Assembly (NCBI RefSeq): GCF_003201815.1
Contig: NZ_QJKB01000001.1
Span: 1,240,001-1,304,000 of the forward strand
DNA length: 64,000 nucleotides
Direction of reading: 5' to 3'
Source of the DNA: Undibacterium pigrum
GTDB lineage: Bacteria; Pseudomonadota; Gammaproteobacteria; Burkholderiales; Burkholderiaceae_D
In this document: one piece after another, positions 8,374 to 17,401 of the stretch
How the letters are laid out: each line of letters opens with the position of its first letter
Position numbering within the stretch: position 1 is the stretch's first letter
Program-made: the position numbers and the translations under genes
The notes under the pieces: generated by a model
Database searches by the model: none
The model's input: only the letters and a program-made list of their open reading frames with translations
What the model was told of the DNA's origin: nothing

Positions 8374-9503
8374 GCTGAACACTTTTCCTTAGCGCGGAAA
8401 CTCGATTTGCAGCGTGACCACAATATCAAAGGATGCCAGCGGCTATTTACTTTCAAACGCCATAAAAACATGCTGAGAGTCATTAAAGCCACGAACAAAT
8501 GATGTGGCCACCATGCCATGGCAAAACTGCTGCGCTCCTGTACGACCAGTGCCTGCAATATATTCGTCACAGACAGATAAATCACAACCAGCAACAAGGC
8601 CACGATGAGATTGGCTGAACGCCCTACCCGCGGATTAACATAGCCCAAAGGAATTGCCAGCAACAATAACACCGCACACATGACTGGCAGGGATATGCGC
8701 CACAACAATTCACCGAGTTTGGTGCTATCAAGATTTTCTACCAAGGCCGTCAATGGCATGGACTTGGCCGACTTGTCACCAGTAACGCTGGCATTCTGAC
8801 TGGATACCAGCACCCCGTATTTTTCAAACTGCATCATCTGAAAGTCAGGCGCAGTCGGCAAACCGTCATACCGCCGTCCTTTGCTCATGACCAGAAATTT
8901 GTCACCGGCTTTGTCAATTTCGACCATACCCTCCCTGGCAACGACAATGCTGGAGCGGCCATCCTTATAGGTATTAATGAAAATATTTTGTACTTTACTG
9001 AGATCACCAGCCACTTCCTCAACAAAGAAGATGCGATCAGATGATGCCGATTCCTGAAACTTGCCCGGCGCAACCTTGGCAATATCCGAGCGTTTTTCAA
9101 AACGCTCACGAAATTCCACATTTTGCTGATTAGCCCAGGGGGTAACGATGAAGCTCAACAAGCCAGTAAGAATGATAAGGGGACCACCGAAGCGTAATAC
9201 TGGCTTGATCCATTGCGTCAGGCTCAGGCCAGAAGCAAACCAGACCACCATTTCAGAATCCTGGTAACTACGCGTAACTACCAGCAAAACCGAGATAAAA
9301 CCGGTCAGCAGCAGCAAAATGTGCATATTCATCAATGCAGTGAAGCCTATCAGGGCCACCACATCGGCAGACGCAACCTTGCCTCCCGCGGCATTGCCAA
9401 GGATCTTGATAAGCATCACCGAGATCGTGATGGTGAACAGAGTTGTGAAGACTGCGCCTGCGGCACTGTTTAATTCACGTCGAAGCGCGCGCTGAAAAAT
9501 CAT
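8370..9503 (-). CDS. lptF: LPS export ABC transporter permease LptF
   Basis: A 377-residue partner of LptG in the LptB2FG lipopolysaccharide exporter of the inner membrane. The N-terminus MIFQRALRREL is the canonical LptF start, so the ATG at 9503 is firm. The layout is helices, periplasmic domain (about 130-265), then helices. There is no Shine-Dalgarno sequence before the ATG. A good promoter ends only seven bases upstream, so the transcript may begin at the start codon. It is divergent from pepA, as in many proteobacteria. Confidence 0.95.
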   Translation of the reverse strand: MIFQRALRRELNSAAGAVFTTLFTITISVMLIKILGNAAGGKVASADVVALIGFTALMNMHILLLLTGFISVLLVVTRSYQDSEMVVWFASGLSLTQWIKPVLRFGGPLIILTGLLSFIVTPWANQQNVEFRERFEKRSDIAKVAPGKFQESASSDRIFFVEEVAGDLSKVQNIFINTYKDGRSSIVVAREGMVEIDKAGDKFLVMSKGRRYDGLPTAPDFQMMQFEKYGVLVSSQNASVTGDKSAKSMPLTALVENLDSTKLGELLWRISLPVMCAVLLLLAIPLGYVNPRVGRSANLIVALLLVVIYLSVTNILQALVVQERSSFAMAWWPHHLFVALMTLSMFLWRLKVNSRWHPLILWSRCKSSFRAKEKCSA

Positions 9504-9510
9504 GAGTAGG

Positions 9511-9539
9511 ATTATAATGTCTGTTTTACGAGACTTACA
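9511..9539 (-). promoter_or_regulatory. Sigma-70-like promoter of lptF, predicted to give a leaderless mRNA
   Basis: On the minus strand, TTGTAA (9539-9534) and a perfect TATAAT (9516-9511) are 18 bases apart. Only CCTACTC separates the -10 from the lptF ATG, so transcription should begin at or next to the A of the start codon. The same ATTATAAT also gives a plus-strand TATAAT (9513-9518) that could serve pepA, though with no clear -35. Confidence 0.6.
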
Positions 9540-9553
9540 AAGAGGAGTAATAC

Positions 9554-11062
9554 GTGGACTTTAGCATAAAAACAATCGACGCAAAAAGTGCCTCGACTGC
9601 CCATAAAGCAATTAAGACAGGCTGTATCGTAGTTGGCGTCTATGAAAACAAGAAACTTTCTGCTGCCGCAGCAGGTCTGGACAAGTCTGGCGACATCGCC
9701 GCTGCCCTGAAATCTGGCGATATTACTGGCAAAGCGGGTACATCCCTGCTGTTGCGCAAACTGGCTGATGTCGCTGCAGAGCGCGTATTGCTGGTGGGTT
9801 TGGGTGAAGAAGCCGCTGCCGTCAGCGAAAAAGCCTACAACCTGGCTGTACAGGCTGCTGCCCGTACACTGGCTGGCCTGGGTGCAAACGATGCCGTTAT
9901 CGCCCTGCCAGAAGTCAAAGACCGCGATCTGGGTTGGTCCATACGTAGTACAGTCGTGGCTTTCCGTGAAAGCATCTTCCGTGCTGATGGCCTGAAAAGC
10001 AAAAAAGACACATCCACTTCTGGCGTCAAGAAAGTGGCAATTGCCGTTGCCGCTACTGACGCAACTGCTGCTAAAAATGCATTGGCACAAAGCGTTGCCC
10101 TTGCCAATGGCATGGACCTGACCAAAGAATTGGGTAACCTGCCACCTAATTTCTGCACACCTACCCATCTGGCCAATACTGCCAAGAAAATCGCTACCGA
10201 CTATAAAATGGTCGCTGAAGTGCTGGACCGCAAACAGATACAAGCCCTCAAAATGGGTAGTTTCCTGTCTGTCACCAATGGCACGGTAGAACCACCGAAA
10301 TTCATCGTGCTCAAGCACAATGGCGGTAAAGTCAAGGATGCGCCAGTTGTTCTGGTAGGCAAAGGCATTACTTTTGACTCCGGCGGTATCTCGCTGAAAG
10401 CCGGCGCTGGCATGGATGAAATGAAATACGACATGGGCGGTGCAGCTTCTGTACTGGGCACCATGCGCGCTATCGGTGAAATGAAACTGAAACTGAACGT
10501 CATCGCCGTCATCCCTACTTGCGAAAACATGCCTTCCGGCAGTGCTACCCGTCCTGGCGACATCGTCACGTCCATGTCTGGCCAGACTATCGAAATCCTG
10601 AATACGGATGCCGAAGGCCGCCTGATCCTGTGTGATGCACTGACTTATGCAGAACGCTTCAAACCAGCAGCCGTGGTTGACGTGGCTACACTGACCGGTG
10701 CTTGCGTGACTTCCCTGGGTCACCATAACTCTGGCCTGTTCACCCGTCATGATGAAGCGCATGACCAACTGGCAGCAGAATTGCTGGCAGCGGGCAAGCA
10801 AACTGGCGATACAGCATGGCGCATGCCTATCGAAGAAGCCTATAACGAGCAACTGAAATCCAATTTTGCCGACATGGCAAACATTGGCGGCCCAGCCGGT
10901 GGCAGTATCACGGCAGCCTGCTTCCTTGAGCGTTATACCAAGAAATATACCTGGGCCCATCTGGATATCGCTGGTACAGCCTGGAAATCCGGTGCAGCCA
11001 AAGGCTCCACTGGCCGTCCAGTACCTTTGCTGACAACTTTCCTGATCAACCGCGCAGGCTAA
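9554..11062 (+). CDS. pepA: Leucyl aminopeptidase (M17)
   Basis: A 502-residue cytoplasmic metallo-aminopeptidase that removes N-terminal residues, preferring leucine; PepA homologues also bind DNA in some bacteria. The M17 signature NTDAEGRL (near residue 352) and the metal-binding segment [12 protein letters not shown] (near 272) are present. The start is a GTG, supported by a strong AGAGGAG site at 9541-9547. A perfect-stem terminator follows the stop. It is divergent from lptF with only 50 bases between the two genes. Confidence 0.96.
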   Translation: MDFSIKTIDAKSASTAHKAIKTGCIVVGVYENKKLSAAAAGLDKSGDIAAALKSGDITGKAGTSLLLRKLADVAAERVLLVGLGEEAAAVSEKAYNLAVQAAARTLAGLGANDAVIALPEVKDRDLGWSIRSTVVAFRESIFRADGLKSKKDTSTSGVKKVAIAVAATDATAAKNALAQSVALANGMDLTKELGNLPPNFCTPTHLANTAKKIATDYKMVAEVLDRKQIQALKMGSFLSVTNGTVEPPKFIVLKHNGGKVKDAPVVLVGKGITFDSGGISLKAGAGMDEMKYDMGGAASVLGTMRAIGEMKLKLNVIAVIPTCENMPSGSATRPGDIVTSMSGQTIEILNTDAEGRLILCDALTYAERFKPAAVVDVATLTGACVTSLGHHNSGLFTRHDEAHDQLAAELLAAGKQTGDTAWRMPIEEAYNEQLKSNFADMANIGGPAGGSITAACFLERYTKKYTWAHLDIAGTAWKSGAAKGSTGRPVPLLTTFLINRAG

Positions 11063-11080
11063 GCAGCAGTTTCAAGATCA

Positions 11081-11114
11081 AAGCGTGCACCGCAATGTGG
11101 TGCACGCTTTTTTT
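11081..11114 (+). terminator. Rho-independent terminator of pepA
   Basis: An 11-bp perfect stem (AAGCGTGCACC / GGTGCACGCTT) with a 7-base loop is followed by a run of T. It begins 19 bases after the pepA stop. The first ATG of the next reading frame (11095) is inside this hairpin, which argues for the later start at 11149. Confidence 0.9.
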
Positions 11115-11148
11115 ATTTCAGTTAAGCCATTTGCAAGCGAAGAGGATC

Positions 11149-12258
11149 ATGCAAGTACCAGATAACAATGACAAAGAGTCGCATGAAGTTGCAGGCGCAT
11201 CGACTACATCGTCGCCAGAAAAAAACTATTACTTTGCTTTTGTCAGATGGTGCGGCAAATTAATTGCTTATATTTTACTGATGGCAGTTGGCGGTTTGTA
11301 TGGCGTAGGTGCATACAAAATTTTTTCCTCTCTGTTTTCCAGCCCGCAAAATGGCGCCAGCGGATTGATGCTGACCTCTTTCCTGGCCGGCATACCTTTG
11401 TGTATTGGTTTGTTGACGGGACATATTGCAAAGAAAAAGGCGTTGGGAGGCTGGATAACAGCAAGTGGATTATCTGCATTATCCATCGCCTTATTTGTTT
11501 TTGCGGCTGGTGCATTGCTACGTGAAGGTATGATTTGCATCGTTATGGCGATTCCCCTGTTTATCATCATGGGGGTTTTAGGAGCAATTTGCGGCCTGAT
11601 ATTCTCGGCAACCAATAAAAACGCTGGAAAATGGTGTAGTGCGTTCCTGCTATTACCACTCCTGCTTGGCACGGCAGAACAGCAAATCACTCCGGCAGCC
11701 ACTACACAAATCATACAGAAAGACATTCTCATTAATGCCAGCCCTGAAACGATCTGGCAATTAATCAACCACCCTCAAGATATACATCCTGAAGAATTGA
11801 AATCCGGCTTTGCCTACCGCATAGGCGTGCCTTTTCCCATACAGGCGACAACGCTGGAAGGAAAAGTGGGTGGAAAGCGTGAACTCGTTTGGCAACGAGG
11901 TATAACATTTGAAGAAGAAATCACGGCATGGGAACTCAACCGCCATATTGCATGGACATATAAGTTTAATGCAGATTCTTTCCCATCAGGTTCGCTGGAT
12001 GATCACATCGTCATAGGCGGGAAGTATTTTAATCTTGAAGACACTTCTTACACCTTGACGCCAGAAGCGCATGGCACACGCCTGCAAATCAAGGTCAAAA
12101 CACGTGTATCGACCAATTTCAACTGGTATGCCGAAGGCTGGGCAAATTTCCTGGTAGGTGACACTGCCCGTACCATACTTGGGTTTTACAAAAATCGCGC
12201 TGAAAACATCAATACTTCGACATCAGGCAAAAGCAAAATACTTGAACCTAAGGCTTGA
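11149..12258 (+). CDS. Membrane protein with C-terminal SRPBCC (polyketide-cyclase-like) domain
   Basis: A 369-residue protein. Residues about 25-190 hold five or so hydrophobic segments, and from about residue 200 a soluble SRPBCC/START-like domain begins (INASPETIWQLI, then LQIKVKTRVS). SRPBCC folds bind hydrophobic ligands, but no ligand can be named here. The start at 11149 is chosen because AGAGG lies just upstream and the earlier ATG at 11095 is inside the pepA terminator. It overlaps the convergent gene at 12248 by 11 bases. The membrane-plus-SRPBCC arrangement is uncommon. Confidence 0.75.
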   Translation: MQVPDNNDKESHEVAGASTTSSPEKNYYFAFVRWCGKLIAYILLMAVGGLYGVGAYKIFSSLFSSPQNGASGLMLTSFLAGIPLCIGLLTGHIAKKKALGGWITASGLSALSIALFVFAAGALLREGMICIVMAIPLFIIMGVLGAICGLIFSATNKNAGKWCSAFLLLPLLLGTAEQQITPAATTQIIQKDILINASPETIWQLINHPQDIHPEELKSGFAYRIGVPFPIQATTLEGKVGGKRELVWQRGITFEEEITAWELNRHIAWTYKFNADSFPSGSLDDHIVIGGKYFNLEDTSYTLTPEAHGTRLQIKVKTRVSTNFNWYAEGWANFLVGDTARTILGFYKNRAENINTSTSGKSKILEPKA

Positions 12259-13108
12259 ACCAAAGCTCAGTACGGTGCAGTGGCATGTTTGCAGGATTCA
12301 AAAAAGGATTTTGCAGCTCCAGCACCGTTCTTTGTTTCAGGCCTGCTTTTTGTATGGCACTCTGATGATATTTGAGGAAAATTTTCTCAAATTGCCCATT
12401 ACGCACCATGTTTTCCAGGCCATTGGTCAAGTCTTCGGCAAACTGACGCTTGACGGGGGAAACAAAAAAATAATAAGCAGCAGGATAATGCAGGGCGATA
12501 TCCGGACTGATCAACAGGTTTTTGCTGGCGTGCAGCTCCTGCTCACGCCAGATTTCCATGACAGACCTGGGAAAATAATCAAAGCGCCCTGCTTCCAGCA
12601 TACTGAACAAGGCTTCGTAAGAATTAGCCGTACTTACCTTGAGCCCGTTATGCTCAAGAATTTTGACATCTGGCCAATCTTGCTCTTGTCCTGCTGAATA
12701 GTTGTCCATATCCCGCAATGTACGGATGGTTTTGAACATTTGCCGGTTTTCAGTGAGGACAAAAGGGATGCGCCATCCCAGCAAACCTTTGTCGATAGGA
12801 ATTTTAATAGCGATCAGCGACTTCTCTCTTTCGTCGGTAGACATACTCCACAAAAGATCAACCTCGCCCGTGCCGTTTTTCATTTCATGCACTGCCCGCC
12901 CCTGTTGCATGGTCGCTTTACTGGGCAAAAGCTGGTATTTGTTGGGAGATTGAGACAGTGCTTCCGCGAGCAGCTCGTGCACATAATCAAAATGGCTGTC
13001 TGTTCTGGCTGCAGGCTTGGGATAACGAATTACAGTGGTCGCAGCAAGCGCAACTTGCGTGCCAAAGATCAGCATGGCGATGAAACAGGAGATAAAACAC
13101 TTGAGCAT
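12248..13108 (-). CDS. Periplasmic substrate-binding-like protein, orphan
   Basis: A 286-residue exported protein with a signal peptide ending near ALAATT. The mature part looks like a divergent type II solute-binding fold: VIRYPKPAARTDSHFDYVHELL at the N-terminal lobe, a hinge-like TANSYEALFSMLEAGRFDYFP segment, and a C-terminal helix with MVRNGQFEKIFLKY, typical of SBP_bac_3 relatives. No transport genes are adjacent. It could be a sensor or scavenging receptor of unknown ligand. Its end overlaps the convergent SRPBCC gene by 11 bases. Confidence 0.7.
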   Translation of the reverse strand: MLKCFISCFIAMLIFGTQVALAATTVIRYPKPAARTDSHFDYVHELLAEALSQSPNKYQLLPSKATMQQGRAVHEMKNGTGEVDLLWSMSTDEREKSLIAIKIPIDKGLLGWRIPFVLTENRQMFKTIRTLRDMDNYSAGQEQDWPDVKILEHNGLKVSTANSYEALFSMLEAGRFDYFPRSVMEIWREQELHASKNLLISPDIALHYPAAYYFFVSPVKRQFAEDLTNGLENMVRNGQFEKIFLKYHQSAIQKAGLKQRTVLELQNPFLNPANMPLHRTELWFKP

Positions 13109-13372
13109 GGCAAATCAAAAAAAGAAGCTGCGTTGATCCATTTTAGTATCTTTCCAAAACGAAAAAACATTAAGCGGGTTGCTAAAAGTCAACAATTGAA
13201 AAGTCATGCTCTGTTGCAAATAGGAGCGACACTTCCATTTCGCAGCGTATCCGGGCACAAGCATTCTCAATTCACTACATCGTATAATAGACGTCACCAT
13301 CAAAGCCTTTGCAGGCATGTTCATTGATGCACATTTTCCTGCAAGCACCCACATTCATACAAAATTACCTAC

Positions 13373-14137
13373 ATGAAACTAGTCACCTGGAACGTTAATT
13401 CCCTTAAAGTCAGATTGCCACAAGTCTTGCAATGGCTGGAAACCAATCCTGTAGACGTGCTATGCATACAGGAAACCAAACTTACTGATGATAAATTTCC
13501 TCAGGCAGAGATAGAAGCCGCAGGTTATCAGGTTGCGTTTACCGGCCAGAAAACCTATAACGGCGTGGCAATTTTGTCGAAGCATAACATGACGGACATT
13601 CAAAAGAATAATCCACAGTTCGAGGATGAACAGCAACGCATTATCGCCGCCACTATAGAAGGCATACGCGTTATCTGCGCTTATGTACCAAATGGCCAGG
13701 CACCGGACTCAGACAAGTTCCAATACAAGTTGAAATGGTTTGCCGCGCTGGAAAACTGGGTCAGGGAAGAAATGACACGCCACACCAAGCTGGCGATATT
13801 GGGCGACTACAACATCGCTCCGGAAGACAGGGATGTCCATGATCCCGCAGCATGGGTGGGTATGAACCTGGTATCACCGGAAGAAAGAGCTGCCCTGAAA
13901 AGCCTCATAGACCTGGGCTTGAGTGATAGCTTCCGTCAGTTTGAGCAGGCAGAAAAATCCTTTAGCTGGTGGGATTACCGTGCTCTTGGCTTCCGCCTGA
14001 ACAAAGGTGTACGAATCGACCACATCTTGCTATCAGCAGAACTGGCGAAACAATGCACTTCTTGTGTAATTGACCGCGTACCACGCAAGTGGGAGCAACC
14101 ATCGGATCATGCGCCGGTGATTGCAACCCTTGCTTGA
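13373..14137 (+). CDS. xth: Exodeoxyribonuclease III
   Basis: A 254-residue endonuclease/exonuclease/phosphatase-fold enzyme for base-excision repair (AP endonuclease and 3'-5' exonuclease). The metal-binding Glu34 is in CIQETKL, the catalytic region is GDYNIAPEDRDVHDP, and the C-terminal Asp245-His246 pair is in PSDHAPV. The start MKLVTWNVNSLKVR is canonical. The 264 bases before it hold the promoter region and no gene I can support. Confidence 0.95.
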   Translation: MKLVTWNVNSLKVRLPQVLQWLETNPVDVLCIQETKLTDDKFPQAEIEAAGYQVAFTGQKTYNGVAILSKHNMTDIQKNNPQFEDEQQRIIAATIEGIRVICAYVPNGQAPDSDKFQYKLKWFAALENWVREEMTRHTKLAILGDYNIAPEDRDVHDPAAWVGMNLVSPEERAALKSLIDLGLSDSFRQFEQAEKSFSWWDYRALGFRLNKGVRIDHILLSAELAKQCTSCVIDRVPRKWEQPSDHAPVIATLA

Positions 14138-14150
14138 TTAGTCAAAAAGT

Positions 14151-16031
14151 TTAATCGTCATATCCCAGGCTGGGTGCAGAAGCCTTATTCTTCGCCCAGC
14201 TGGACTTGGCCGGTGCTATGCGCGGGCCAGAGCCTGACTCTTCCATACGGAAGGCTGACATGGCTGTTTTCAACAAATTGGCTTGCTCTTCAAGTGAGCC
14301 CGCGGCGGCTGCGGCTTCTTCTACCAAAGCTGCATTTTGTTGTGTCGCTTCATCCATGTGCGCCAAAGCCACATTGACTTGCTGAATACCATCGCTTTGC
14401 TCTACCGATGCAGTAGTGATTTCATTGATGATCGCTGCCACCTGATCTACTGCCGAGACAATACGGGTCATGGCAGCACCAGCTTTATCAACCAGTTCAG
14501 AACCTTCACTGACCTTGTTGACGGAGTCTTCAATCAGGTTTTTGATCTCTTGCGCAGCAGCAGCACTACGCTGCGCCAGGGTACGCACTTCGCTGGCAAC
14601 CACGGCAAAGCCACGGCCTTGCTCACCTGCCCTGGCAGCTTCTACTGCCGCATTCAAGGCCAGGATATTGGTCTGAAAAGCAATGCCTTCGATGACGCTG
14701 ATGATGTCGACAATCTTGCGTGAGCTGTCACTGATACCTTGCATGGTAGTGACCACCTTGCCAACCACTTCACCACCCTGGGTTGCCACATCAGATGCAT
14801 TGACGGCCATCTTGTTGGCTTCGCGGGCATTATCGGCATTGTTGCGCACGGCTTCGGTCAATTCTTCCATACTTGCCGCAGTTTCTTCCAGTGAAGATGC
14901 CTGTTGCTCGGTACGACCAGACAAATCCATATTGCCGGTGGCGATTTCGGTCGCTCCCACAGTAATGGAATCTGTCGCCTTGCGCACATCCACTACCATG
15001 ACACGCAATTGTTCGAGGAAACGGTTAAATGCAGAAGCGGTCTGCGCAACTTCATCATCCCCTTCGACATCGATTTTACGACTCAGGTCACCTCCACCAG
15101 CTGCGATATCTGACATGGCGTCACGCACGCGCTGCAAACCAGCCAGCATGCGGCCGACCAGCAAAGTCGTCAAAGGCATGATCACACCCAGCAAGATAAG
15201 CAGGACAACCGCCGAAATAATCAAGAGCTGATCCAGCGCTTCCAGGGCTTTTTTCTTGTCGATGACAAGAGCCAGATAAATGTCAGAGCCGGTAATTTGC
15301 TGCAAGAGCATGAAATGTGGCTTGCCACCAATTTCTGTCAGTATCGGGTCTTTTTGTTTGGACAGGCTAGCCAGATTGTCCAGCGCCAGATCAGGAGTGA
15401 TTTCCTTGGCCATTTTCATGACCTTGGTCTGGTCAGCATGGGCCAGGACCTGACCGCTTTTGTCCAGCAAGAAGGCATAACCGCCCCCTGCCAGTTTGAT
15501 GGTCAGGATTTGATCAACAATCTTGGTCAGGAAAACGTCTGCACCCACCACCCCGCCCTCACCACCTTTAACAGGTGCGGCAAAGGTAATCATCAATCCT
15601 GGAGGAGCTACACCCATGTAGGGAGAAGTCACGATGGGTTTCTTGGCATCCATCGCCGCTTTATACCAGGGACGCACTGTAGGATCGAACCCGGCAGGAG
15701 GAGGATCAGCGGGGATGTTGGTAAACTGTTTGTCTGGCTGGCCCTGATAAACACTCAGGAAGTTGCCACCAGCACGCATCATGGTCAGGCTTGTCTGCAA
15801 ATCTGCCCCATTACCCAAGCCTTGCGCCAGACTCTCCATCAAAGACAGATTGGTCTGTATCCAGTTACTCAAAACGGCGTTATAGCCTGCGGCGACGCCA
15901 CGAATTTCATTGTTGAGGTCAGTTTCTATCTGGGATTTCATCCTTAGGTAGCTACCTATAGTCAACACTATGGTACAAACAGCAACCAATAATCCGATAA
16001 CAATGATGAGTCTGGCTTTGAGAGATTTCAT
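14151..16031 (-). CDS. Methyl-accepting chemotaxis protein with dCache-type sensor
   Basis: A 626-residue transmembrane chemoreceptor. Layout: N-terminal helix (about 7-27); periplasmic sensor of about 240 residues with dCache features ([19 protein letters not shown] and [16 protein letters not shown]); a second helix near 272-297; a HAMP domain (about 300-350); and a long cytoplasmic coiled coil with the conserved signalling tip [20 protein letters not shown]. dCache sensors commonly bind amino acids or carboxylates; the ligand is unknown here. A GGGGAAG ribosome-binding site precedes the ATG. No che genes are nearby. Confidence 0.93.
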   Translation of the reverse strand: MKSLKARLIIVIGLLVAVCTIVLTIGSYLRMKSQIETDLNNEIRGVAAGYNAVLSNWIQTNLSLMESLAQGLGNGADLQTSLTMMRAGGNFLSVYQGQPDKQFTNIPADPPPAGFDPTVRPWYKAAMDAKKPIVTSPYMGVAPPGLMITFAAPVKGGEGGVVGADVFLTKIVDQILTIKLAGGGYAFLLDKSGQVLAHADQTKVMKMAKEITPDLALDNLASLSKQKDPILTEIGGKPHFMLLQQITGSDIYLALVIDKKKALEALDQLLIISAVVLLILLGVIMPLTTLLVGRMLAGLQRVRDAMSDIAAGGGDLSRKIDVEGDDEVAQTASAFNRFLEQLRVMVVDVRKATDSITVGATEIATGNMDLSGRTEQQASSLEETAASMEELTEAVRNNADNAREANKMAVNASDVATQGGEVVGKVVTTMQGISDSSRKIVDIISVIEGIAFQTNILALNAAVEAARAGEQGRGFAVVASEVRTLAQRSAAAAQEIKNLIEDSVNKVSEGSELVDKAGAAMTRIVSAVDQVAAIINEITTASVEQSDGIQQVNVALAHMDEATQQNAALVEEAAAAAGSLEEQANLLKTAMSAFRMEESGSGPRIAPAKSSWAKNKASAPSLGYDD

Positions 16032-16383
16032 AGCTTCCCCTGAGTACGAATATGGATAGGTAATAAGTTTTACACCAGCCTCTCAAGGCTAAAGCCATGC
16101 CGATATCCGCGAGAACACCTCACATCAAACGCTATCGCCATGCCCAAAAGCTAAGAAAAGCTTAATGCCATATAACAATATTACGCCGCAGACTATGGAA
16201 TGTGAAAAAAAGTTTATCCAATTCATCGCTTTGTATAACAAGTTAACAAGTCTGTAGGTTGGCAACATCAGTTTAGTCTGAAAAACAGACCTTGTTGTGC
16301 TGATAAGTATGCACAGCATCAATAAATAGCTATAGCCTTTTGAAAGAGGGCAATTTAGACTGGATATTTCTCTGGAGACAAGA
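16032..16383 (+). other. 352-base intergenic region between divergent MCP and GNAT genes
   Basis: AT-rich, with only short spurious frames. It should hold the promoters of the two divergent genes, but I see no convincing -35/-10 pair. A TAAAGCC...GCCGATAT stretch near 16089-16106 recalls flagellar sigma-28 half-sites, but the spacing and orientation are wrong for the chemoreceptor. Confidence 0.4.
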
Positions 16384-16896
16384 ATGACCATCATCATCAC
16401 GACAGAAAGACTGCAACTGCGCACCCTCACCACAGACGATGCGGCTTTTTACCTGGCGCTGGTGAATGATCCATCATTCATAGAAAACATCCGTGACAAG
16501 GGTATACGTACACTGGATGAGGCACGTACCGACATCATCAATGGTCCCATGACCAGCCAGGAAAAAATCGGTTTCAGCCTGTACATGGTGGAACGCAAGG
16601 AAGATGCGCAGCCCATAGGCCTGTGCGGCCTGATCAAGCGTGAAACCCTGAAGAATGTGGATATAGGCTATGCCTTGCTACCGCAATTTACAGGACAGGG
16701 CTACGCAAAAGAAGCAGCCTCAGCGACGCTGGAATATGCCAATAAACATTTGCGCATCACCAAACTGGCAGGAATTACCTCACCTGAAAATAGCGCGTCG
16801 AATAAATTACTGCAAAGTCTGGGATTTCAGCTCGAAGCTGTCGTAGTGCTGGAGGGTGAAAGCAGAGATACCAATTTATATGGGTATAAGTTTTAA
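16384..16896 (+). CDS. GNAT family N-acetyltransferase (RimJ/RimL-like)
   Basis: A 170-residue acetyl-CoA-dependent acetyltransferase. The N-terminal ITTERLQLRTLTTDDA pattern is typical of the RimJ/RimL branch. The acetyl-CoA-binding motif A region is at about 98-115 (IGYALLPQFTGQGYAKEAA), followed by a SANKLLQSLGFQ-like motif B (here ASNKLLQSLGFQ). The substrate is unknown: ribosomal protein N-termini, small molecules or antibiotics are all possible. It stands alone. Confidence 0.88.
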   Translation: MTIIITTERLQLRTLTTDDAAFYLALVNDPSFIENIRDKGIRTLDEARTDIINGPMTSQEKIGFSLYMVERKEDAQPIGLCGLIKRETLKNVDIGYALLPQFTGQGYAKEAASATLEYANKHLRITKLAGITSPENSASNKLLQSLGFQLEAVVVLEGESRDTNLYGYKF

Positions 16897-16924
16897 ACTG
16901 GTATCCATGCCATCACAAGAAAAA

Positions 16925-17395
16925 TTATAAAAAGCGATCAAGTATCTTACGGCTGTGTTTGTTTATCTCATACATATCACGTATCAAAAATTGTATACCG
17001 TGATTATCGGTAATCAATAAAGAGGTCTTGCCTATGCGGCGTATGTCTTCGTCACCCTTGAGGACAAAATCAGTCTCGCCGCGATCAGTGCTTACTGTCC
17101 ACGTGCATGGCAAGGCAAAGCTGGTGACTCTGAGAATGCTGCTGATCTCAGGCATGAACTCGCGCCCTTCCAGCTCCTCCATGACCAGTTCACGCGCATC
17201 TGCGGCCAGATCATCGAGTTGATCTATCCATGCGACTTCACGACCATCTGTCATGACGAGCGAGATACCCACCAATGGTGACTGGATAGGAAATGCCCGC
17301 ACCGGGCTAACGCCTTCAAATATTTCACCGGCCTCGTTGTTGAGTATCAGTTTGCCGAAAGAATTGCGGGTCAGGGTAAATTTTGTTGTTGTCAT
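16925..17395 (-). CDS. DUF1854 family protein, cyanophycin-locus associated
   Basis: A 156-residue soluble protein of the DUF1854 family, commonly named as cyanophycin-metabolism-associated because it sits beside cphA genes in betaproteobacteria. No biochemical function is known to me. There is no signal peptide or catalytic motif. A segment FPIQSPLVGISLVMTDGRE near residue 35 and an acidic helix DDLAADARELVMEELEGR near 80 are typical. It begins six bases after the ABC transporter stop with a GAGGAG site formed by that gene's last codons, so the two are coupled. It probably works with the transporter. Confidence 0.85.
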   Translation of the reverse strand: MTTTKFTLTRNSFGKLILNNEAGEIFEGVSPVRAFPIQSPLVGISLVMTDGREVAWIDQLDDLAADARELVMEELEGREFMPEISSILRVTSFALPCTWTVSTDRGETDFVLKGDEDIRRIGKTSLLITDNHGIQFLIRDMYEINKHSRKILDRFL

Positions 17396-17401
17396 CTTCT
17401 T

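Noticed and set aside
9512-10960. A 482-codon open frame antisense to pepA
   Set aside because: pepA is a clear, fully conserved gene on the other strand. The antisense translation is rich in Cys, His and Gln, resembles nothing and is a codon-bias shadow.
11095-11148. Longer start for the SRPBCC membrane protein
   Set aside because: This ATG is inside the pepA terminator hairpin; the ATG at 11149 has AGAGG in front.
13115-13354. Possible 79-codon gene between the binding protein and xth
   Set aside because: Low-complexity chance frame in a promoter region; no ribosome-binding site or motif.
16089-16106. Flagellar sigma-28-like bases before the chemoreceptor gene
   Set aside because: The half-sites are on the wrong strand for the receptor and one base apart rather than about eleven.
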